In this document: positions 58,259 to 64,000 of the stretch, piece after piece
How the letters are laid out: every line of letters begins with the position of its first letter
How positions within the stretch are numbered: position 1 is the stretch's first letter
From: Hydrogenovibrio sp. SC-1
Lineage (GTDB): Bacteria; Pseudomonadota; Gammaproteobacteria; Thiomicrospirales; Thiomicrospiraceae
Reading direction: 5' to 3'
NCBI RefSeq assembly: GCF_002848135.1
Contig: NZ_PKGB01000003.1
Location: 124,001 to 188,000, forward strand
Length of the DNA stretch: 64,000 nt
Notes under the pieces: model-generated
Databases searched by the model: none
The model's input: the letters and a program-made list of their open reading frames with translations, nothing else
What the model was told of the DNA's origin: nothing
Program-made: the position numbers and the translations under genes

Positions 58259-59227
58259 ATGATCGTGGTCACGGGTGGAGCTGGGTTTGTCGGCTCAAAT
58301 ATTGTGAAGGGATTAAATGCCCAAGGGCGCAAAGATATCTTAGTGGTTGATAACTTAAAGAATGGCCATAAATTTATTAACCTTGCTGACTGCGATATTG
58401 CAGATTATTTGGACAAAGAAGATTTTCAATCCCGAATCTTTGCAGAAGAAGGCTTGCCAGATATTGAGTGTATCTTTCACGAAGGGGCTTGCTCAGCCAC
58501 CACTGAGTGGGATGGCAAATATATGATGGACAATAATTATGAATATTCGAAAGATATATTGAATTATTGTTTGAATCGCAAAATTCCTTTTTTGTATGCC
58601 TCTTCAGCAGCGGTTTACGGCGAAGGGCCAGAGTTTGTCGAATCTCGTGAATATGAAAAGCCTTTAAATGTATATGGCTATTCAAAATTTCAGTTTGACC
58701 AATATGTGCGCCGTATTTTGCCGTTGGCCGAAAGTCAGGTGGCTGGATTCCGCTATTTTAATGTCTATGGTCCTCGTGAACAACATAAGGGCGACATGGC
58801 GAGCGTAGCCTTTAAGCTCCATCGTCAAATACTGGCTGGCGAAAATGTAAAGTTGTTTGGCGCTTATGATGGCTATGAAGCTGGCATGCAGAGTCGAGAT
58901 TTTGTGTATATTGATGATGTTGTTAATGTGAATCTTTGGTTTATGGAAAATCCAGATCAATCTGGTATCTTTAATTTAGGTCCCGCGGCAGCGGAACCGT
59001 TTAAGCACATTGCGGAAGCGGTGATTCGGTTTCATGGTAAAGGCGAAATTGAATATATTCCTTTCCCAGAACACTTGAAGGGTGCTTATCAGAGTTTTAC
59101 TCAAGCGGATAACCAGCAGCTGAGAGAGGCTGGGTATCAACAGCCATTTCACTCGGTTGCTGAAGGGGTTGAGAAATATTTGACTTGGTTAACTGAGAAT
59201 CCACACGTTCTCGAGTTTGCAAAATAG
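58259..59227 (+). CDS. hldD: ADP-L-glycero-D-manno-heptose 6-epimerase
   Basis: A 322-residue NAD(P)-dependent extended SDR that makes the L,D-heptose donor for the LPS inner core. It opens [19 protein letters not shown], and has [26 protein letters not shown] and [14 protein letters not shown], all typical of HldD. ATG 58259 follows GGAG; the frame extends upstream to 58100 without family similarity. waaC follows directly. Confidence 0.95.
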   Translation: MIVVTGGAGFVGSNIVKGLNAQGRKDILVVDNLKNGHKFINLADCDIADYLDKEDFQSRIFAEEGLPDIECIFHEGACSATTEWDGKYMMDNNYEYSKDILNYCLNRKIPFLYASSAAVYGEGPEFVESREYEKPLNVYGYSKFQFDQYVRRILPLAESQVAGFRYFNVYGPREQHKGDMASVAFKLHRQILAGENVKLFGAYDGYEAGMQSRDFVYIDDVVNVNLWFMENPDQSGIFNLGPAAAEPFKHIAEAVIRFHGKGEIEYIPFPEHLKGAYQSFTQADNQQLREAGYQQPFHSVAEGVEKYLTWLTENPHVLEFAK

Positions 59228-59231
59228 AACT

Positions 59232-60269
59232 GTGCGCATATTACTGATTAAAATGTCGTCCATGGGCGATGTTTTTCATACCTTTCCCGCCTTAACGGAT
59301 GCAATGCAAAATCAACCAGGCCTGGTGGTTGACTGGGTGGTTGAAGAGGCATTTCAAGAAATTCCAAAGTGGCATCCTGTGGTGGATCAGGTTTATTCTA
59401 TTCGGCTTCGCCAATGGCGCAAGCATCCCATTCGATTTCGTCAAGAAATTAAAGCGTTTTTTGAGAGAGTGAATCAAACGCATTATGATTTGGTTATCGA
59501 TGCGCAAGGGTTATTGAAAAGTGCATGGGTGGTGTCAAAGATTAAGGAGCCTATAGCGGGGATGGACTGGGGCAGTGCCCGTGAAAAGTTGGCATCTTTG
59601 TTTTATCAGCATAAGTATCCGGTTGCAAAACATCAGCATGCGATTTCGCGGTTAAGAGAATTATTTGCCAGAGTCTTAGATTATCCTTTACCAGCAAAGG
59701 AGACGTTAGACTACCATTTAGCAACCCAAGCTTGGCAGAAGTTACCGCAATTAGCAGATGACTATATGGTGTTTTTACACGGTACCACCTGGGACACAAA
59801 GTTATGGCCAGAAGCCTATTGGATTGAATTGCTCAATAGGGTTGTGGCGCAAGGTAAGCAAGTGGTTTTGCCTTGGGGCAACGAAGAAGAGAAGCAACGG
59901 GCAAAGCGGATTGCTAAGACTGTTGAAAGTGACCATACCCCTTCGGGCATAAAGGCCTGGGTGCCGAATCAGAAACTGGATTTAAATACCATGGCCTGTT
60001 GTTTAAAATTTGCCAAAGCGGTCGTGTCAGTCGATACTGGCCTGTCACATGTTGCGGCAGCCTTGGATGTACCGATGGTTGTCATCTACCGAGTGACGGA
60101 TCCAGATTTGGTTGGGGCTTTAGGAAACAAGGTTAGGTATGTGGTCTCTCCACTTGCAAAGCACTATCTTAAATCGTTTGCGCCCGGTGACGAGGACGAA
60201 TCTAAACGAGGAATTCAGGTCACCGATGTTTGTCGAGCGCTAGAAGGGATAGCAAGTGGGAAAAGCTAG
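59232..60269 (+). CDS. waaC: LPS heptosyltransferase I
   Basis: A GT9 enzyme of 345 residues that adds the first heptose to Kdo on lipid A. The N-terminus (M)RILLIKMSSMGDVFHTFPAL matches WaaC, and HGTTWDTKLWPE plus VSVDTGLSHVAAALDVPMV line the donor site. GTG 59232 is preferred because it gives the usual start; a TTG at 59217 overlaps hldD. A CCAGGCCTGG copy at 59316 encodes QPGLVV. Confidence 0.92.
   Translation: MRILLIKMSSMGDVFHTFPALTDAMQNQPGLVVDWVVEEAFQEIPKWHPVVDQVYSIRLRQWRKHPIRFRQEIKAFFERVNQTHYDLVIDAQGLLKSAWVVSKIKEPIAGMDWGSAREKLASLFYQHKYPVAKHQHAISRLRELFARVLDYPLPAKETLDYHLATQAWQKLPQLADDYMVFLHGTTWDTKLWPEAYWIELLNRVVAQGKQVVLPWGNEEEKQRAKRIAKTVESDHTPSGIKAWVPNQKLDLNTMACCLKFAKAVVSVDTGLSHVAAALDVPMVVIYRVTDPDLVGALGNKVRYVVSPLAKHYLKSFAPGDEDESKRGIQVTDVCRALEGIASGKS
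59316..59325. repeat. Iterated palindrome copy in waaC
   Basis: Exact CCAGGCCTGG, read as QPGLVV. Confidence 0.9.
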
Positions 60270-61341
60270 CGTGCTATATATGCCGTCGACCCCTCTGAAT
60301 ATATTGGTCGCAACCGCACATGCATTGGCGCATGCTGAATCACAGTGCTCAAGTTTGGTGCTGATTGATCAAAAAAATATTGAACATAACCCTTACATTC
60401 AAGCCTTAGATAATTGGCAGGGATCGCCGTTTCAAAGCCTTTCAATTTTGCCCGGACAACAGACCGGGTGGAAAAAACTGAGGGAGCGCCGGCAGAGTTT
60501 TAAATCGTTAAAAGCCTTGTTGGATAAAATATCGCCTCAGGCCATTGCTGTCAGTAGTGATCGACGTATCGAGTTTCAATTTGCGATGCAATATCAGCGA
60601 CAACATCAGTCTTGTATTGGGGTGTATTTAGACGATGGCTTGTATTCTTATGCAGGGCGAAGAACTACCGCATTGGAGACGATTTTGGGACGAGTTGCCA
60701 AGAAACTGGCTTATGGTGCTTGGTGGAATGAACCTGTACAGGTGGGAAGCTCAAGTTGGATCGATCAGGCCTGGTTGTTTCAACCGGATTCGGCGATTAC
60801 AGACTATCAACAAAAGTCGATTTATGCCTTGCGGCCAGAATGGTTTGCTTCCGAACCTATTCAAGAGTTAGGGCTGGCTTTGTTTTCGGCAATGGGCGCC
60901 TCGACAACTTCAATGCTGGAGTTGAAGGAGGTTGATGTCTGTCTTTTAATTGCACACCCAAATAATATTTTAAAAATGCAAAATTACCAGCAAAAGGTTG
61001 AAGATTTTATTTTGGCCTTAACGCGGCGAGGTTTGAAGGTAGCGATTAAGTATCACCCGAGAGTGAAAGATGGAGATCCTTTGAATCTAAAAGAACGGGT
61101 GGGTTTTGTGATACCTTCTCAGTTGGCGTTTGAATTTGTGCTACCACAGTTTAAGGATGCCATTATGATTGTGGGCGATGTCGGCACTTCCGTGTTGACG
61201 GCCAAGTGGTTGAAAAGCCAATCTCAGGTATATGCGGTACTGTATGAGGATGATCCGTTTCAGTTGAGTTTTGCTGCATTATTTTCCCAGTTGGGGGTGG
61301 CGGTAGTTCCAACTTATCAAGCAATTTTTGACAATGACTAA
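60256..61341 (+). CDS. Putative glycosyltransferase, polysialyltransferase-like
   Basis: A 361-residue protein with GTG start, overlapping waaC by 14 bases. It has VYLDDGLYSYAG in the middle and VGDVGTSVLTAKWLKS near the end, an arrangement that resembles GT52 / alpha-2,8-polysialyltransferase-like proteins; the similarity is weak and I am not sure of the family. No signal peptide or membrane helix is seen. Located among LPS genes, it probably extends the core or a capsule-like glycan. Confidence 0.45.
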   Translation: MGKASVLYMPSTPLNILVATAHALAHAESQCSSLVLIDQKNIEHNPYIQALDNWQGSPFQSLSILPGQQTGWKKLRERRQSFKSLKALLDKISPQAIAVSSDRRIEFQFAMQYQRQHQSCIGVYLDDGLYSYAGRRTTALETILGRVAKKLAYGAWWNEPVQVGSSSWIDQAWLFQPDSAITDYQQKSIYALRPEWFASEPIQELGLALFSAMGASTTSMLELKEVDVCLLIAHPNNILKMQNYQQKVEDFILALTRRGLKVAIKYHPRVKDGDPLNLKERVGFVIPSQLAFEFVLPQFKDAIMIVGDVGTSVLTAKWLKSQSQVYAVLYEDDPFQLSFAALFSQLGVAVVPTYQAIFDND

Positions 61342-61359
61342 ATTAAAGGGCTTTTCCTT

Positions 61360-61971
61360 TTGAAAGCAGTAAAAGACATTCAGCAGCTCGCCAACTTGGT
61401 AAAAGGTAAAAGGGTTGCGATTATTGGCAATTCCCAAAAACTTCAGGCTAAGGGCGAAGAGATTGATGCGTTTGATATTGTCGTGCGCATGAATCGCGCT
61501 TGGGATTTGCCTACAGCAATGAAACAAGATGTTGGCACCAAGACTGATATTGTTTGTTTATCTGCTGACCGAGAAAAGCTTGCCACAATTTTATCTAGAT
61601 ATTCAGATGTGGTGTGGATGACACCAAAGAAGCGTTCAGAACTGGAGCCTTTGTTGTTGCCAAGTCTTTTCTTTTACCCGCTAGATTACTGGAAGTCATT
61701 GCACCAACAGCTGGGTGCTCGCCCTTCAACAGGATGTATGGTTTTCGATTTGTTTTCAAGGTTAGTGGACAAGGGACATTTAACAATGTATGGGTTTGAT
61801 TTTTTTCAAAATCCAAACTGGTATGATATGCCTGCAAAAACTAACTGGCTGCGCCGCATTTTTAATCGTCATCGGAAAAGCAGTCCGCATGATTGGTCGG
61901 CTGAAAAAGCCTATATTTTGGCTGAAGCAGAAAAACAAAATATTACAATTAAAAAACTGGATGAGATGTAG
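61360..61971 (+). CDS. GT29 sialyltransferase-motif protein
   Basis: A 203-residue protein with TTG start preceded by AAAGGG. All GT29 sialylmotifs can be read: motif L VAIIGNSQKLQAKGEEIDAF then DIVVRMNRA and DVGTKTDIV; motif S RPSTGCMVFDLFSRL with MYGFDFF; motif VS HDWSAE (HX4E). GT29 is best known from animals and plants, where it uses CMP-sugars such as CMP-sialic acid. Here the protein is much shorter and lacks a membrane anchor, as in bacterial homologues. In an LPS core operon a CMP-Kdo or CMP-sialic-acid donor is plausible but unproven. Confidence 0.8.
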   Translation: MKAVKDIQQLANLVKGKRVAIIGNSQKLQAKGEEIDAFDIVVRMNRAWDLPTAMKQDVGTKTDIVCLSADREKLATILSRYSDVVWMTPKKRSELEPLLLPSLFFYPLDYWKSLHQQLGARPSTGCMVFDLFSRLVDKGHLTMYGFDFFQNPNWYDMPAKTNWLRRIFNRHRKSSPHDWSAEKAYILAEAEKQNITIKKLDEM

Positions 61972-61973
61972 TC

Positions 61974-63011
61974 GTGGAACAAGGCACCATAAAACGCGTC
62001 GCAATTATTAATGATACTGATCCAACACACCATTTTGGTTGTATGTTGGTGATGGAAAATCTACGATTCTTGCTGAAGCAACAAGGGGTAGACGTTGTAT
62101 GGACATGGCCGGTTGGGGTTGATTGGCGAAAGCATAAAAAAGCCATTCAGAAAAAAGATCGGGTGGATGCTTTTATTGTGAATGGAGAAGGCACGATTCA
62201 TCATAGTGCAGAGCGTAAGCATGCAAGAGCTTTATCTGAGTTTGCAGAGTTTGCTAAAGAAGCTTTTGATGTTGATTCCTATTTAATTAATGCTACCTTG
62301 TTTCAAAATGAAGCCAGTGAATACGCTAGTATGCGTGCCTTTAAGAAGATTTATGTGAGAGATAAAAGCAGTCTGACCGAGTTACAGAGTTTTGGGCTTC
62401 ATGGACGTTATATACCCGATTTAACGTTTGCCAAAAATGATTACCAGTTTGAAAAAATCGTCGAGTCAGAAAAGGCGGATGCCTGTGTAATTGACAGTGC
62501 TTTAAAATCAGAGCTGCCGTTTTTGAAGCGCTATTGCCTACAAAGAGGCTATGCCTTTCGTTCCATGGTGGTAGCAAGGCTGTCTAACGTCAATTTCTTT
62601 AAAAGCCCAAGACCCTTTGTTAAAAATTTTTATAAGTGGTTAACGCAAGATCGTTTGACTTCGATTCGGCCAAGAGATTTTATTCAGTTTCTGAAGTCGC
62701 ATCGTTTGGTGATTACTGGACGCTATCATACTGTCACCATGTGCATTAAACAGCAGATTCCATTTATCGCTTTTGAGTCGAATACGCCTAAAGTCAGTTT
62801 TTTACTCAGTGATGTTTTTAATCATACGGGTCGAGTTGTGCCAATGCAAAATATTGAACAAATTTCGATAGACCATTGGGCGAACTTTACTGCTAAAGAG
62901 CGGGAGCAGATGCAACAGTTCGTCTCTGCCGCTGAAGCAGATATTTCAGAGATGATAAAGTGCATTGTTGATGACATTAATATGACTAAAACGAATCAGG
63001 GTATTGAGTAA
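61974..63011 (+). CDS. Polysaccharide pyruvyltransferase-family protein
   Basis: A 345-residue protein with GTG start right after the GT29 stop. FIVNGEGTIHHS near residue 66, YVRDKSSLTELQS near 130, and the C-terminal VITGRYHTVTMCIKQQIPFI (20 residues) match the family that adds ketal pyruvate from PEP to glycans, or in some cases moves sugars. Its donor is not readable. With the neighbours it would decorate the outer core. Confidence 0.72.
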   Translation: MEQGTIKRVAIINDTDPTHHFGCMLVMENLRFLLKQQGVDVVWTWPVGVDWRKHKKAIQKKDRVDAFIVNGEGTIHHSAERKHARALSEFAEFAKEAFDVDSYLINATLFQNEASEYASMRAFKKIYVRDKSSLTELQSFGLHGRYIPDLTFAKNDYQFEKIVESEKADACVIDSALKSELPFLKRYCLQRGYAFRSMVVARLSNVNFFKSPRPFVKNFYKWLTQDRLTSIRPRDFIQFLKSHRLVITGRYHTVTMCIKQQIPFIAFESNTPKVSFLLSDVFNHTGRVVPMQNIEQISIDHWANFTAKEREQMQQFVSAAEADISEMIKCIVDDINMTKTNQGIE

Positions 63012-63012
63012 G

Positions 63013-63753
63013 ATGAATCAAAATACCATTAATGTCGTTTGTTTGAAGTGGGGTGAGAAATATCCTGCTGAAGACGTGAATAGACTTTATCGAATGGTCT
63101 CCAAGAATTTACAGTTGCCGTTTAAGTTTTATTGTATTACCGACGATACGGCTGGTTTACTGACTGAAGTCGAGGCCTTGCCAATTTTTCAGCCTGAATT
63201 AGCGGGTTGGTGGCACAAATTGTCAATCTACCGTAAAGATTTTTATGGATTAAATGGTACCGTGCTCTTTCTCGATTTGGATGTGGTGATAACTGGGAAT
63301 CTTGATGAACTGTTTAGCTACAAACCAGGGGAAGTCTGTTCTGTAAAGGATTATGGTAAATGCAAATGGGGCAAGATTAACAGTTCGGTCGTTCGGTTTG
63401 AGGTGGGACAGCTGGATTATGTTTGGCTAGGCTTTTTGGCTAATCAACAGTGGATTGTTGATCATATGCATGGCGATCAAGACTGGCTAGGGCGAGTCGC
63501 GCCATTTATTGAATTGTACCCGTCTGACTGGGTTGTTTCCTATAAAAAACACTGTCAGGCAAGAGGGTTAAAACTATTGGGGATCGGCGATTGGTTAATG
63601 AGAAAAGGCTGGTTGCAGCCAATGGGCGAGTCGAAAGTTCCGCTAGATACGAAAATCGTGTTATTTCATGGTAAGCCTGACCCAATAGATGTTGTGAGCA
63701 CCCCTTATAAAATATGGAAAAAAGCACCTTGGATAAAACAGTACTGGGATTAA
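63013..63753 (+). CDS. Glycosyltransferase with DXD motif (GT-A type)
   Basis: A 246-residue cytoplasmic protein. VLFLDLDVVITGNLDEL carries the DXD metal-nucleotide motif seen in GT8-like transferases; FYCITDD and a W-rich ending also fit. ATG 63013 starts two bases after the pyruvyltransferase stop; a TTG lies at 63004. Its sugar is unknown. The next gene overlaps its 3' end by 40 bases. Confidence 0.65.
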   Translation: MNQNTINVVCLKWGEKYPAEDVNRLYRMVSKNLQLPFKFYCITDDTAGLLTEVEALPIFQPELAGWWHKLSIYRKDFYGLNGTVLFLDLDVVITGNLDELFSYKPGEVCSVKDYGKCKWGKINSSVVRFEVGQLDYVWLGFLANQQWIVDHMHGDQDWLGRVAPFIELYPSDWVVSYKKHCQARGLKLLGIGDWLMRKGWLQPMGESKVPLDTKIVLFHGKPDPIDVVSTPYKIWKKAPWIKQYWD

Positions 63754-64000
63754 CGCCGCAAGATACATTTAAAATTGCGATTTTTACAACGGCAGGTTGG
63801 TCATTGATGTTGACTAAATTAATGTCGTTCGAAAATATGTTTTTGCTGTTGGCGATGGTGTCGGCTCTGAGTTTTCGAGCACCAGTGAAGGAATTTTCTT
63901 GGATTGATACCAAATGGTTATGGGTGTTAGCAGGCGTGTTTTTTGGCCTATCTGCTTTACCTCTACTGTTTTATTGGCCACTTGGAGAGCCATCCTTTCA
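63714..64000 (+). CDS. N-terminal fragment of a membrane protein, possible O-antigen ligase
   Basis: An open frame from ATG 63714 that runs off the right edge (95 residues seen). It starts MEKSTLDKTVLGLTPQDTF and then has hydrophobic segments at about residues 22-50 and 66-85, with Trp-rich loops. O-antigen ligase (WaaL) or a Wzy-type polymerase would fit this LPS position and the topology, but no diagnostic motif lies in the visible part. It overlaps the preceding glycosyltransferase by 40 bases. Confidence 0.55.
   Translation, partial: MEKSTLDKTVLGLTPQDTFKIAIFTTAGWSLMLTKLMSFENMFLLLAMVSALSFRAPVKEFSWIDTKWLWVLAGVFFGLSALPLLFYWPLGEPSF

Noticed and set aside
1-64000. CRISPR array, tRNA or rRNA genes, insertion sequences, prophage
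   Set aside because: No regular direct repeats, no cloverleaf or rRNA-like stretch, and no transposase or integrase motifs were seen while reading both strands.

Overview
The window looks like chromosomal DNA of a marine, sulfur-oxidising gammaproteobacterium of the Thiomicrospira / Hydrogenovibrio / Thiomicrorhabdus group. This is inferred from gene content: a soxXYZA block with phosphoenolpyruvate carboxylase nearby, a sodium-type flagellar stator pair, chemoreceptors, and a dcw (division and cell wall) cluster with gammaproteobacterial order. No species-level marker is present. Coding density is very high. I see no rRNA, tRNA, CRISPR array, insertion sequence, prophage or integrase.

Layout. 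1-6.3 kb: first half of the dcw cluster (murE end, murF, mraY, murD, ftsW, murG). 6.4-20.3 kb: a block separating murG from murC, holding an SDR oxidoreductase, a chemoreceptor, lgt, thyA-folA, a zinc uptake locus (znuBC facing znuA plus a degenerate CobW-like gene) and the sufBCDS iron-sulfur operon with a small unknown gene. 20.4-28.6 kb: the dcw cluster resumes (murC, ddl, ftsQ, ftsA, lpxC, secA), but ftsZ is absent between ftsA and lpxC. 28.6-42.6 kb: argJ, hisC, a MutT-ThiE fusion, coaE, an AsnO-like amidotransferase, grxD, a large chemoreceptor, rnt, argA, ilvD and a TerB-like gene. 42.7-44.9 kb: soxXYZA on the minus strand. 45.3-53.9 kb: pcnB-folK, panBC, pomAB, panD and ppc. 54-64 kb: a lipid A / LPS core locus with two divergent arms. 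The minus arm is a phosphatase, msbA, a lipid A acyltransferase and a sulfotransferase. The plus arm is hldD, waaC, a tentative polysialyltransferase-like gene, a GT29 sialyltransferase-motif gene, a pyruvyltransferase-like gene, another glycosyltransferase and the start of a membrane protein that may be an O-antigen ligase.

The most unusual signal is not a gene. The 10-bp palindrome CCAGGCCTGG occurs exactly 12 times (positions 1165, 6643, 9364, 13551, 14871, 22600, 31019, 35574, 42596, 47608, 50746, 59316), with at least four 9/10 copies. About 0.03 copies would be expected by chance at about 45% G+C. Copies lie inside genes in all three reading frames and between genes, and several are the core of 22-28 bp perfect palindromes. 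This resembles a highly iterated genome-wide DNA signal. Other notable items are the missing ftsZ, the GT29 gene, stem-loops in the sox operon and in a chemoreceptor leader, and an AsnO-like gene without its usual partners.
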